IMG/VR virus record: IMGVR_UViG_3300037485_001872
Coordinates: 62,001 to 126,000 of that record
Reading direction: 5' to 3' (one strand)
Length of the DNA stretch: 64,000 nt
Source of the DNA: a virus
Made by a program: the position numbers and the translations under genes. Positions 13,987-28,900 of this stretch are shown here, in pieces; position 1 is the first letter of the stretch, and each line of letters opens with the position of its first letter. Below the pieces are notes generated by a model. That model saw only the letters and a program-made list of their open reading frames with translations, searched no databases and was not told where the DNA came from.

Positions 13987-16900
13987 TAGATACCTCCTGT
14001 TTTATCAATAGTATTTATGTTATTATCTAAGGCTTCTTTTTTAAGTTTTTCCTTTTCTAATTTAGATGGTTTTTGAACTGAAATTAAAACTTCACTATTT
14101 AACATACGATAGAAGGAAGTCTTCTCCCTAACCGCATCTGCGTTTCGTAAGTCCATATAGTGTTTGTAATACGTATTTCTCAATAATAGTCTAGCAACTT
14201 TAGGATAACCCTCCCATGTGCCAGAAGTTACAGGGTCAGAAGTCCAATCTTTCACTGTAAATAGTTGAGACATTGTATTACCAGCCATAATAGGTGATTT
14301 TATAATATCTATAACATTCAAGAATCCTGTTGGAGCCTGTGATGAACCAACTTCCGAAGTAGTTCTAAAGTAAATAAATGAAAGGTATTGGATAGCCCAG
14401 TTGTGTTTATTCTTGTCATCATCCGCAGCGGCCATCACTAACATTCCTAGCATCGTTAAAATAGTGAATGCGGCAACATCTAAAGCAATTAATTTCAAAT
14501 TGGCTTGTTCTGTCTTAGATAGACTTCTATAGTTAGACTTAATAGACGAAATAGCCTTTGTAAGCCCATCTTTATAGGCTAATGAGGTTAAGTCAGAGAT
14601 GAAGTGCTTAAATGTAATATAATGACCTTCTTCTTCAATTCCTTGGCGTAAATTTAAGTGCTTTCTCTTAAACCTTTTTTGAACTCCTAATGTAAACCAA
14701 TCCTTGAAGTTTGTAAAGAATTGCATCATAAAGTGTCGACTTGCTGCACTCTTATCGTCAGCTGAGGTTTTAGAATCTATTGTATTATTAGTAGAAATTA
14801 TTTTACTCTGTACACGACTTAATAAAGCATCTGCATATTCTTTACCTATAGCATTTTCTGTGGCTTCACTTAGTTGCATAATTCCCTCTCTATTTTCTAA
14901 TAGATTGTACAAGGAATCTTTACGAAGTGTGTTCCACTTAAATAATAAAGCCTTACTATCAATATTTGCATTATCTGCTCTAAGCTTAAACTCCTCGTAT
15001 GTTAAGAACTTATCACCAACAAGTCTAAAATCATCTAAAACACTAAGCATTACAATATTTGCGTGTGGGGTTGCCGCCATTTCCATAAATGCATATGGAC
15101 TGTCATTTAATGAACGCAATATTCTATTATACCCAGCACTCTTAGTCTTAGTAGCAATTTCATGCACTCCAAAGGTTTCACCTAGTTTGTACAATTTATT
15201 TTGTTTGTTAACCTTTCCTATCTCTGTAGTGTATTCTGGTAATAACTTAGATAGTTCTCCCCCAGCCCATCTACTTGAGTTAGTATTGATATATAAACCG
15301 ACACGGTTGTAAATAGCAAGTTGAATGTTAGATACTAAAGCAGAGGTGATGGCAATTGTTGGAGAAAATCCTAATGCCGCTTTCTTAATCAAATTATTAA
15401 AATGTACGGCCATTCTTGATACATCCACTTCCTTACCATTTTGTAATGTTATGGATGACTTCGCTGAGAGCCTTCTACCGTAGAAATATGCATCCATGGC
15501 TTCTCTATATGCTTCCGCTACATTGGTGGACGCTGGAGCCTTCCCTTTGTCAAATTTAGAGTTTAATAACTTATTCTGTATTACAGAAACATCGGCAATA
15601 GAGTTAATACGTTGTTCGAAGGTATTTGCTGCATTTTGTAATACGGCATAAGAATATATGAAATCATTTGAAACATCCTCCATATCATCCAAATCTCTTA
15701 AATAGTATTTTGGAATAATACGTATGTCTGTATCCTGTCCTTCCACTTGCTCTCCATAATCCTTTTCGTCCTCTCTATTATAGATGACATCTTTTACGCT
15801 ATTTTTAATAGCATCCCAACTTGCATTTTGAATACGTTCATATTTACCTCTTCTAACCTGTGGAATCTTGTTAATATTTCTTCCCTCTTCCTCATACTTA
15901 ATGTGAGCATCTTTGGTTACGGCCTTTAATTTTTGAAGCATTGTAAATTCTTCTAAATTAGTTGTGGCTTGCCCATTAGCATCAGGATTAAATCTACGGA
16001 AGTATTCATCATTTCTCCACTTACTGATTTTTGGTTGTTTAAATCCAAATTCAGAATCGGTTTTATAATCTGGGTTACGTAAATCTTCTCCCTCTTCCAC
16101 CCATTCAAATCTAGTTGAAATAGCCAGGTTATGTAAAATATTAGTTGGAGCATAAGCTGTTGCTTTAGCTGCTTCTAAATCATCCAATAATTTAGTGGTG
16201 GAATAGGTTCCGTCTTTTAGGTTTATTAAAAGCGCATCATATCCCATAGGAGCAAATCTCTTGAAGTAGCTAGTTACACGTTCTCTACTGTAATCGGCCA
16301 CTAACTCTTCCATCCCTCTATTTGTTAAAAGACTTCTAACATCGTCTGAAGAATTCACCCCATATTTTCTATCAAAATAGTCTTCATATGCTTTAAGGTT
16401 TTCTCCCCCACGTTGTACATTTTTAAGAGCTGAAGTGAAACGTCTAACCCGTGATTTATTCTCTTCTGTCATATGTAGAAGAAGAAACTCGGATTCTGGT
16501 TTACCTGAGTCGGCTAAAGCTTTAGTATAAGCTTCGTTTGTTGTATTTTCTGAATAGGAGAAAGGGTCTTCAATCTTCTCTTCATACTTACTTAAAATTG
16601 TATTAACATCTAGGAATAGTTCTTGAATACGGTCTTCTTTTTCAATTATATTCTTCTTTGTTAATTCCCCCATTAAATCGTATTCAATCTCCGCTGGCGA
16701 GTTAGCCGAAGTGAATTGACGTAAGATTTCTTTTTTAGAATTAAGAAGCTCTTCCAACTCATCCATACTAGCCTTCATAGTTCTACTATGCTCAGGTGTT
16801 ATACGGCTATCATTAAGTCTTATTGCATCCACTCTATCTACCATTTTGGTAGTGTTAGCAGTTATTGCATTCCAATAAGCATCACTAAAGTTTAATCCAC

Positions 16901-19900
16901 CATTGGCCATTAAGAATTTGAATGCGGCCTGGGAACCATCTGTAGATTCAATATCTCTCACTGCTGAGAAAAACTCATTTTTTATAGTTTTCTTTTTAGC
17001 CTCCTGTACTTTAACAACTTCGCTCGGTCTAAGTTCAGAGAAATTTTTAGAGAATAAACTTTGTGCCACCTTATTATTCATTTTAGTTTGCACAATTTCA
17101 TCCAGCTTTCTAAGTTGATTTGCAATCTCTAAATCCACTCCTGTTTTTTCCTCACCTGTTTCCGCATTGAAGAAACTTTTACGAGCTTTTCTGTCAGATA
17201 CAATTCTACTTAAATTATATTGGTCTTCCTCTTCAATTTTAGAATAATCCACTGAACCAGAAACACGATATTTTTCTAGTATTTCTGCTTTACGGGAAGC
17301 TAAATTAGCTAGGAACACTCTTAATTCATTTCCAACACCTGCTTCTGTATATAGATTTTCTTTATCTTGATAGTACTTAGCAACCATTGGTCTTTCAAGG
17401 TTTTCTTCATACCAATCATTTTTTGCTTTCAGAAATTTGTCTAATCCCTCATCGGTTAAGTCTGTTTCTACTGGGTATCGTTTTGCTTTTGCAATTTCTT
17501 CTTTTTTCTCATCGGTTAAATTAGCTTCATAAGCATCCTCAATCATTTTCTTTTCTGCATTGTCGAAGTCTTGGCTTCTAATAACAGAAATTAAATAATT
17601 GGACACTGAGGATTCTCTTAAACTTTTGAAACGAGTTATGTTCCAATTGTTTTTCTCAGCATAAGCTATAAGAGGGTTGATAATTTTTAATGTAGCTAGG
17701 TTAGCTAACATATTATTATTGGCAACAATCTTACCTAATAAATTTAAGAAAATATTTGGAGCATGTTCTAGCTGTCCAAAAACCTTTTGTAGAACATTAA
17801 CATCTCTTTGTACGGCATCAAAAGAAGCTTTAATATTCTCCTTAGTTACTACACCACTCTCTGTAGAAGAATCTGGAAGGTTAAGTCCCATTAATGTTCT
17901 ATCTACTATTTGCTCAACATCCTTATTTTCTTGTAAGTATGCTTCCCCCTGGATTCTATGTATCTCAATAGTTTGTTGTTCTAGTTGAGCTACAAGTTTA
18001 TCCTTATTTACATTTGGTTGATTTGGGAAGGTTTTAAATAAAGCAATAAGTCTATCTAACTGTGGAAGGGCTACAGTTGTTAAATATCTGTATTGTGATT
18101 GGTCTCCAAAGTTAAAAGCGGCTCCTGGGGTTTTTTTGTAAATACGAAGCTTGTTACTTAAATTGGTAATCTGTGCTTCATTCATACTAGCTATAACTTG
18201 AACAGCATGAAATTCATCCACTTCATTTAAAGAATTATTTAGAGCCTCTAATTTAACCTCCTCTGTTAAAGTATCATCAGCAAAAGCTTTGTTAAGTGTG
18301 GCTGTATTGGTTCCTATTTTTGCTATCGCTGCATTTAACCTACGAATATCTGATTTTAACGTCTGTGCGCCACTATCTTTAAGCTTTTGTAGAATACGTT
18401 GGTTACTTTGGATGTGTTGCTTCGCAACTTCTAATTCACCTAATAAACGTCTACGTGTTACATCTAATGTATTCACTACAGTGTTATTTACACTATATAG
18501 CACTAATGAACTTTGCTTTAATACATTTCTATCTAGAAACTCAGAATCCTCATTTAAAGCTATCCTTGTAGCCATATCCATATACTCCTGAAGAGCTGTT
18601 CTATGTCCTACATTTAAATGAGCTTGTATTCTATTAATGAAGGAGTTGATAATAGCAATTAACTTTTGAAATAAGGAGGGGTTCCCTGCTGTGTTAGCAA
18701 ATCCCTCTAGAATATTATTTAAAAGAATTTTTCCTAGGATTTCACGTCTAACGGCTTCCTCAAGTTCTTCTCCCTCATACAACTCAGAATACTTTTGATA
18801 GTACTCACCACTAAAAGTTTCCCATTCAGGTGTATTTTCAATTTCTTTTAATAAGTCACGGATTTCTTGTTGGTTTGGGTGCGCTTCTATTATTATATGC
18901 GCCACTTCTTCTGTTAAGTCTTGTAATGTAGCATTATCTGAAAGAGCTACAACACCATTAGCTAAATCTACTAAAGCATTTACCGATAGGTCAGTGCCTG
19001 TACGTACTTTATATTTGGCCGTATATTCTGTAATACTCACTACAGAAATTCCCATTTTATTAAGTAGGCCAAGTAATTTAGATTTTAGTAAATCCTGCTC
19101 CTGTTTTGAAATAGGAACTCCTTTAAATGGTGTGGACTTTTGATATGACAGGTTAAATAAAACATCATGCACCCCGTCTAAATCTGCATCAATTTTCCCT
19201 TTTTCTAAATCAGAGATTGACACTTGTTTAACCCCACCATCTTTGGTTGGTATTTCAATAACACTTTCATCTTTTTGATTAAGGGTGAATGTACCATCAT
19301 TAGAGAGTGTCATTCCTTCTCTACCTAAGTCGGCCAGAGCTTCATCAGAAAGGATGGCGGCACTAACAATTGAGTTTATAGCAAGTTCTCCCTTACCAGC
19401 TAATTTGAACTCTCCATTTGGCATTTGCTTCTTGTTAGGAGCTATTAAACCTTGGCGTAAGTATTTATTTATAAATCCACTAATTGACTTAGGATTACTA
19501 TTACTGTCAATAGCGGCCACCTTTAAAAAGCTGTCAGGATTTTCTAACTTGTATTGGTTATTCATCACCACTAAATCAGCAGTGGCTATATCGAATACAT
19601 CTGGGTTAGTTGTAATCATTATATCGTCTGTAGATATAAATCCCATTTCAATGCTACCAATATTTGTGTTATTTAAAGCATCTGCAAAATTAGTGAACAC
19701 TTTACCCTCTGGGGTACGATAGAATAGCTTAGGTTCTCCCCCTTTGTTTACTAGGGGATTTGCTTTTCCACTGATTTTAACCTTTGGATTTTTTATAACC
19801 ACCTGGGTTTCTCTTTTTCCTGCGGCATCAAAAGTACTTAGGAATACAACATCTGCTTTGGCTGCATTTATCTCAGTTGTTTCATTTTGTCTAGCTACAG

Positions 19901-22900
19901 AGAATGGTACATTAGTTTCTACCCTCACTGTCTCTACTTTTGGTGAATCTACTAGGTAGAAATCTACACCACTTCCTCTATCATACTCTTTGGCCATTTC
20001 ATAAGTTGTGGCCGCAAAAATACCCTCTACATCTGGGTGAGCATTAACTCCTGTCTTTCCATCTATTCCCTTAAAGTAAAGAGAAGGTGATTTCATTTTA
20101 GCCGCTGTAGATAGTATTAAGGCTTTTGCTGTAGGGTGTAATTTTTCTACAGGAACATTTTCTAGTTGTTTTTCAATATCTTCATTGGTAGATGGGGTTG
20201 TCCAATCTCCAAAGAATTTCTTAAATTTCTCTGAGAATACATTTTGGAAAATACCATTAGCATCTTCATTACTTTGGATGTGTGGGTTGGCAGCTATTTC
20301 TGAGAATAGTTCTGAAGCTACTTGAGGAGTTGGAGCTATTTTATTAGCATCAATCATATCCTCCACTGTTTTGTACATTTTCTTGAAATATTCAGCATGG
20401 AGTTGAGGATTAGAATGAAAAGATTTTTCTAACATATTTTCATTTCTATCTGCCTCCACTGTAACATTCATCATATCATCAAGGGCTGTTCCTTCATATA
20501 CGGCAAGATTATATATATTGGCGTGAGAAATAACATCAGCATTATCTTTTAAGAATTTAATTGTGTTCTCATACGTTGCTGCTGTTTCTTTTTCAAAACC
20601 AATGATTAAATTTGGAATAAATTTCATTCCATTTTTTCTAATAATTTGAACGGCTTCTGCATTTAATCTTTCAGAGTTTGGTTTACTCATACCACGCATT
20701 ACAGAGTCGTTATTAGACTCTACACCAATTTCTACTAAAGCTATACCAGCTTTTTGCCAAAATCCTGGATTACTATCAATCTTTTTAACAGTGGCTGAGG
20801 TAGTTTGGATAATGAACCCTTTAAATCCTGGTTGTTGCTCCTTAACTCTTTGGTAAACATCTTCCAAATAAGTATAATTATCTGCCTGGCCAAATGTTTT
20901 ATCATCTAAGTAGATGTATTTAGCATTTAATTTTGAAATATTTTCAACTTGCTCATCAATATTCTCCTTTGTTATTTTTTCAATCTTCTTAACAACAGTA
21001 CAGAAAGCACAATTAAATAAACATCCTTCTGACATTTTTAGACGAGGAATAATTTCCATCCCTTTGAAAACATCATACTTATATCCATCTTTAAAATCAT
21101 ATCCAGCTTCTAACACCCCGTCTTCCATTGTATCAAAAGTAGAAGCATTTGTAGTGTTAAATTTACTTGAAAGATTAGGAATATAACCTCCTAACATGAA
21201 GTTTATTGATGGGTTGTCTTTTACAAGTGTTTGAGCTGTAGATAAATTGGCATCTAATACAGAAAGCATTACCTTTTTATACCCTGCTTGTTGAATAAAG
21301 TTAAGGGTTTCCTCTGGGTCACGCATTACATACATGTCCATATCTTTCCCTACACTATTATTAACAGCTGCTATCCAGAATGGAACCTCCATAAAGTCAA
21401 CGCTTCTATCATACCCCTCCACTTTAGAATACACCTTATCAAAATAATCATCAAAGATTTGTCCTTGTTCTGTAACATTTCCTTCACGTTGTCTATCCAA
21501 TATGTATTGTGAGCTAACTTGAATAGTTAATACCTTATCGGCATTATCTTTTGAAGGATTTTGGTTTACATAAATATTCTTTTGATTTAAACCATCATGT
21601 GCTGCTAATGCTTCTGTATATGTAGGAAACCCTTTAGTATCTTTAAATGTAGATGATGGTGTTAATGATGTATTTTTTTCAAAACTAGAAAGTCCTTCAA
21701 TTTTAAAATTAGGACGGGTGGTTTCTTTCGAAAAATATGTGTTTGCTTCTTGTAATTTTTCTCTTACATTATCCCCACGGAACGTATTGAAATAAGCTAT
21801 TTCTTGTTGCATTGCTTTTACATCACCATTCACCACTGCTAATGCTAATTGACGAGCATGCTCTTGCGCAATTGACATTACAGGTTGTGCTTCATAAGCG
21901 GCTCTAAACAAGTCAAGGCGGTCTTGATTCATTGAAGATACTTGTGCATAACTATCTATTGGAGAAAGTCTATCTGAGGTAATTTTTCCTAAGAAATCTT
22001 CTATCTTATTTATCTTTTCAAATATATAAGACGGGTCTAAAAATGTATTTTTGTATTTTGCAAGTTCTCTTAATACATCTCCTGCATTCTCTATTTTATA
22101 TTTCCAAACATTTCCACCCTCTCCTTTAAAAGACACTTCTAAAAGTCTTTCTGCATTAGCATCTTGGTGGTCATATACATCAACTTCTTGTGGGGCTAAA
22201 TATTGAAAGTATTCTCCTTTAAGTATAGCTCCTGTAGAACGAGAAATAAATTCTCCTAAAGGCATGTTCGCTAATTCTTCTGATGAAGCATCTTTAAGTC
22301 CAAATTGCTTGGCCACCCATTCATAAATTGTAGAAAGCCAATCTTTTAGTTGTTGTAGGAAGCCTTTATCATTTGATAAATTGTCAAGTTCTTTTGCTCC
22401 ATACTTTCCAATTAAGTTAGCTCTCACCTCATCCACAAGTCTTTCAAGATGTTGCTCAGGAGATTCCTCTGCTGCCCTAGCATAAACAGGGTTGTTTAAA
22501 TCCATTCCTGTTGCTGTTGCTAAGTCACTAAGTTGGGTTTGTGAGTTTCTTACAACAAATTGTGTCATAATGTTATGTACATCAGTGTATTCCTTCTTTA
22601 ATTCTGTATAAGAAATATTAGATAGGTCTACCCCTGCAAATTTATGGTTTAAAATATCGGCCACTAATCTGGCTTCTACTTCCCCAAATAATAAAGAATA
22701 ATTTAAGTATTTGGCATCTGTCTTATTTGTATTAAAGAAGTAATCTAATTCATATTGTGCAGCACTTAAAATATTACTTTCATTTACTGAAGGAGAGTTA
22801 TTTTTTAGATAAATAGCAATAGCATCTCGTACTTCTCCTAATTTATTAGAAGAATTTCCTATTATTTTTTTGGCTTCGTTAAATATTGTATCACTATTTC

Positions 22901-25900
22901 CTCCTCTTGGAAAATTCTCTATTTCCTGAATAGCATGACTTACTTCATGTATAAGAGTTAAAGCATAATATTTACTCCCATTAAGGTCGCCAGACTCGAT
23001 ATTGTTGATGATATTTCGAACCTCTCCTCCGTTGTTCCCAACTCCTGATTCTCCAATATTTTGCTCTCGGCTACTAATACGAATAAGTCCATTAGAGTAA
23101 GACCCGTTAGCTGTGTCAGCTTCTGATTTTTTGTAGAAATGTACATTTATATTTTTTAATTGTGGATATAATGTGAATAAACTAGTGTTTTCTAATACTT
23201 GGTCTAGGGTGTATTCTTTCCCTGGAGATGTATCTAGTCCTTTTTTAATATTAAACTCTTGTAATAGTTCATTAGAGAAATATTTCCATTGGCCTTCCTC
23301 TTTAAACCATCCTGTTTTATTTTCTATCTGTTGTGGGGAAGCTCCTTGAATTTCTAACTCCTTTGCCTGATTAAATAAAGAATTTAGCACGTTTAGGTTT
23401 TTTGCTCCTTGCTCTCCTACTATTTGAAAAAGAGGAATATTGTGTTTACCTCCTAATACCTCTAATAGAATAAGTTGTTGTTCTCTCACAACATCCTCTG
23501 TTTTACTAAGTAATCTGTTTCTTCTAGCTTCGGGTGTAAAAATATTTCTATAAGTTACGTTACGAGCCTCTACTTCTCCTGCTAATTTTTGATATAAATT
23601 ATATGGGGAAAACTCTGAAATTCTATCTCTAATAGGATTTAAATATTCATCTAAAGCATAAAGAACATCCATATAATCCTCTCTAGCTGCAATTTCCATC
23701 TTAATACGTAGTCTTTCAGGAAGATTATCCCACTCTTCTTCTATTTGTTTTGCTAACTCTTCGGATATTACTAAATCCTCTTTAATTAAAAAATCAGCCT
23801 TAAAGATTTTGTTTAGTTTTTTTTCTGTAATATCATCTAATAGTTCCACTATATAAGACATTTCCCTTAATACGTTCTCCTGTACTCTTAGATTTTCAAT
23901 CTCATTTAGTTGTTCCTTGGTAAATATTTTATTTAAATTTTCTAATACTATTTCTGTGTTTCCACCTTTTGCAAAAAATTCTATAAATTGAATAGCATGT
24001 TGAAGCTCATGTATTAAATCTCCAAATATGAGTCTTTCTTCTTTAACATTTATTTCAATTGAGTTTGTTTCGGGGATATACCATGAATTATTTCTTACAC
24101 GTGGGTCTATAGATATGGTGACTTTCATATCTTTTAGTTGTGGGTATGCTTTAAATAGTTCTGAATTGTTTAACACTTGACTAAGTGTATACTCTCCATT
24201 AGTGCTTATTTTTAGGGTTCCATCTGCAATTTCATACTTCCACTTTCCTTCTACCCCCTTTTCCCAACCTGTAGCTAAAAGGATTTCTTTAGGTGTCTTA
24301 CCTAATTCTTCTAATTTTTGTGCCACACTTAGATTCTCTAACACGGCTGTAGCATTTTCTAGTCCTTTAGCCCCCTTTTCTCCTATAATTTGAAAAAGAG
24401 GAATACCTTGCTTTACCTCATTTTGTAGTTCTGGGGTGATGTCTATTTTATAAATAGATGGACTAATTGAATTTAATTCTTCCACTATCTTAGTAGCTTC
24501 ATCTTTAGTATATTCTATGTCTTTTCCATTTTTATTATTCCATTCCCTAGCAATACCATTCCATATAGAAAAATTACCATTTGGTTTTTCCTCTATATAT
24601 GATGCTGCAAGTAGTGCATTATCGTCTTCAAACTTAGTAGTGGTTGGGGTTTGTTTAAAAACACTCTTAGCGACCTCCCCAACAGTGCCTAATGTTCCTT
24701 TAACAGGATTTCCGTAAAAGGCATTCATCCCTTCTCTACGTGGCATAGAAACACCTGATTCCTCAGTTTGCATTCTATTCCATAACCTGTCAATTAATTT
24801 TTGTTTTTGTGCCTCGTTACGTTCTCTACTTAACACTTTATCAACAACTGCTGCAAGTTGTTCTTTAGTTTTAACTACAACATTATTAGCAGAAAGCATT
24901 AAATTATCAACATCTGTATTTTCAAATGCTGTTCCTCCCACTTGTTCTTTGATATTAATACTCCACCCCTCTAAAGGAGTGTATTTTGGTTTATCATTTA
25001 TTGATGAATACTGGGCTCTCTCTTCAGGAGTTAATTTATCCTCCCATCCATTTCCATATTTGTTATAAAGGTCATTAACTAAAGTTTGTCTTTCTTCATT
25101 CCTTTCTTTGTTTCTTTCTGTAGCTTTTTGCCATTGGATTTTTTCACTTCCCCAACGTTCAAATTGTTGTTCACCATTTGTCCAAGAAATACTATCAACA
25201 CCTTGTTTTACGGCTTCCTTTAAAGCAACTTTAAAGGCAAGTTTCACCCATTGTGGGGTACTTGTTATGAAAGGAGCTGTTGGTATTTTTGATTTAATGT
25301 TAAAATTATTATCAAATAAAGCATTGTAATCCTCCTTATTTTGATTAAAATTTAATATGGCTTCGCTATTAACATTTAATTGTCTTTCATATGCAATTAT
25401 TTCTGCCTTTATGAGTGTATCAGCAAATGCTTGTCTAGATGTATGATTAAAAAAGTGTGCATCATCTTTTCTATTATTAAAATCCAACATTTTTTCGTCA
25501 TGTCTTTGTTGAATCATCTCTAATCTAGTAGCAAGTGAGGTTTCAGAAAGTACTTTTATTCTATCTTCTGTTGCACTACTATTTAAATATTCAGATAGGT
25601 TTATTAATTTTGCATATTCCTTTTGACTATCTTCCCATCTAGTACGAATTTCTGATAGTTGTTCGGGGGATAATGCTGCTTTATCTGCTGTTATATTTTG
25701 AGCATTATATTTCTGACCCCAATCGCTCTGAAGCTCTTCGAGAAATAACGTAGATGCACCATTTATATCTGTACGGGTATCCATACGTAAATGTACTAAT
25801 ACGTTGGGTTCATCCCAATGTGCTGAAGAGAAGTTTTTTGATTTTGAAATATCTGTTCCTATGTCCTCTAAATATTTATTATACTCTTCTTCAACTCTCT

Positions 25901-28900
25901 CTGGACTCCCAAATAATATACCATTATTATTAGAGGCTACCATAAATTCATTTCGAGTCATTGGGGCTTGTTTTGGAAGCACCACTAATATTTCCCTATA
26001 ATTCTGTCTGGCTCCTTTTTCAGTATGTGCTCCCCACTTTACTTCTTTTTGTTCCTTAAAATACTCTGTAATTTGGTCTTTTGCTTCTGTGAGTGTTTCT
26101 GGATACAATCGCATATCCAATTTCATTCCCCCTGGTTTATAAACATGGAAATCCTTATCCCCTCTTTTTTCAATTCTCCACCCTGCATTTTTAAATTCAA
26201 CAATATTTCCTATAGGAGATGTTCGTTCACTTCTTACCCAAGCTTCAGTGTCTAATTCATTACCTGATATTTTAGCATCAAGTTCTTCCAGTTTTTTATA
26301 AATATCACCAAATTCTTGTTGGTATGTAGCCTCCATTTCTTCTCCTGCCTCTCTTAGGTCTTCTCCTAATTGTGCATATCCACTTTGAGAATAACTTCCA
26401 GTCCACTCATCCATTTCCCTTCGTATTCTTGTAACTTTTTCTTGTATTGCCTCTGCCGCTGGAGATACTCTATCCCTTATTTGTTGTTGCAGAGCTGCTT
26501 TTTGCTTATTGAATTCTTCTGCTTCTTTTAGTGTTAAACTACCCTTCACAACCTCAACCACCTGTACACGATTGTCCTTTAAGAATTGTTGTATTTCGGC
26601 TTTTGTAACACTTCTATTTTGTTCTTTCAACCAGGCGTTTAACCCAACCCATTCTGCTTCTGACCCTTTTCCAAATTTATCCAACCATTGTTTTGCTGGA
26701 ATTTTTTCCACCTTACTTTCAGAAATTAGTTTTTCTAATGGTGAATAAAAACCATTAACTACTTCTGCCGCAATTGGGCGTACTTCTGTCGGTACTCCTC
26801 CAATATTCATGGTGATAGTACTACCTACAGCTTCTGCATATTTTTCATCTAAAGCATTTTGCCATTGTTGGGCTATTGGTGTTAATAATTCATTCCCTCT
26901 TTCTAAAATAGCTTGTGCTTGTTTATTTCCATCTTTTGCTGCTTCTTTTAATAGGGCTTGGTGAAGATGCGCCACCTCATGAAGCGTAGTTTCATTAGAT
27001 AGTTTTTCAGGATTTAAATAAATCTTTCCGTCAAAATACATTCCATAAACAACCCCTACTGGAGTTTTTAATTCATATGTATCAAACTTTCTATCAAAGT
27101 TTAACTTAGTTACTACAGGAATACCCATAGCTTCTGCTTGTGCTTTTAGCTTATTAAAAACAGACGGCTCCATCTTAGTAGCATCTAGTTGTATACTTTT
27201 AATATACACCAAAGTATTCTCAATTCCTGCGTCTCCTCCTATTTTAAGTTCCTGTTCTCCTATAAAGGTTCCTATTTCTTCACTACCTTTTTCAATTTTA
27301 GTATTTTCTTTTAACTTTTGTAAGTCTAAATCAATTCTAACTCCTCCATCTGCAAATGTTACAGGAGACCCATCAGGTAGATACCAACGAGTAGTGGTAA
27401 GTTCTGGATGGTCAAATTGGTCAGAGGTAGTTGTAGATACTCCTGGATACTCTCCTTCATCTCCTACGATGATATTACTGTCAAGTATTGAAGCTAAATT
27501 CTTAGTTGTAGTGTAATGGTAAGTAGTGGGTGCATTAATATCTCCCTCAAGACCATATGGATTATCTTGAACATTTAATAGCTTATGAAAAGCCATTTGC
27601 TCTGTTCTAAGTGGTTTTGCAAACTCTCCTTTTCCAGGTTCCACTTGGTCATATGTAAGTTCTTTATTTTGCCATCTATCATAAAGCTTATTTTGTTCCC
27701 TTGTAAAATTCTCATCTACAACATTTCTTAAATCAATTAAATCTGATGGTGATAATTTTACTCCTTGTTTTAAAGCATCAATGTATTGTCTAAAATTTTC
27801 TAAAGTGATGCGTTCTCCTCCAAAAGTTGAGGGGGCATTAAATTTTAGTTGCTCTTTAATAGTGATGGCTTTATCATCAAATACAACGTAATTGCGTTCT
27901 TTAGAAATATTATCTGTAACTCCTGTTCCTAAACTATCAGGTGGGTATTGTATTCCATCAATTCCAGCTCTTAATAAAAATTCTGAGGCAGCTTTTGCTG
28001 AACCATCAAGACCTCTAAATTGTTTTTGTAGTTCTGAATATATTTCTGCGGCTGTATATTGAGGAGAAGCTAAACCTGATGTATTAATTCCTTCTTTTTT
28101 CCCTTGTTTTGCTATCTTTGCAGCTTGTGTTGGGGTTAGTTTTTGATACCAATCTAAGAAGTCATATTGGTCTGGTGTTTTTCCTTCATGTAACGCCACT
28201 TTATAAACCACCCCAGAATTTGTTAATTTTGTCTTTATAGTTTCATTTAACAATGTTTGGGCTTCATCAATGGCTTTCTGTTGATACTCAACATCATTTC
28301 CATATTCTAATTCCTTTTGAGAGTCCTTAATAAAATCACGGATGATATTTTTTATTTCTTCTTTAACAGATGCATTTTTATTAAATTCATTTTTTAAATC
28401 TATTTCTGCTATTGTAAGCTCATCTACAAGTCTTCTTTGAGTTTCATTTTTGGCATTTTTATATCCAACTACAACACCTTTTTCATAGATTTTCCACTTT
28501 CCAATAGAAATATCCTGAATCTCAGTGTCGGCCATTTCCTTTGCATAATTGTCTGCAATATTTTTAAGAGAAGTGAAATAAATTCCATGCCCAAATACGC
28601 TTCCACCTTGACCTTCTCCAACTTTTGACATATCAAAATTATCGAAAGTACGACCAGTACCATGAAATGCTTCCACCTGTGCTAGATAAGCTGAATGTTC
28701 CGCAATAATACGGTTCATCTCATTCACATCTGTAGAAATGACTTCATTCGGGGTGAACTTTTTGAAAAGGTCTTTGAAGTAGTTTATAAGTACCTCTGGA
28801 GAAGTTGATTCCGCTGTTGGTGTAGCTTGAAAACTAGGAATTTGTGCACTTAAATAGTTGTACACTTTACTAATAACACCTTTCTTGTCTCTTTTTATTA

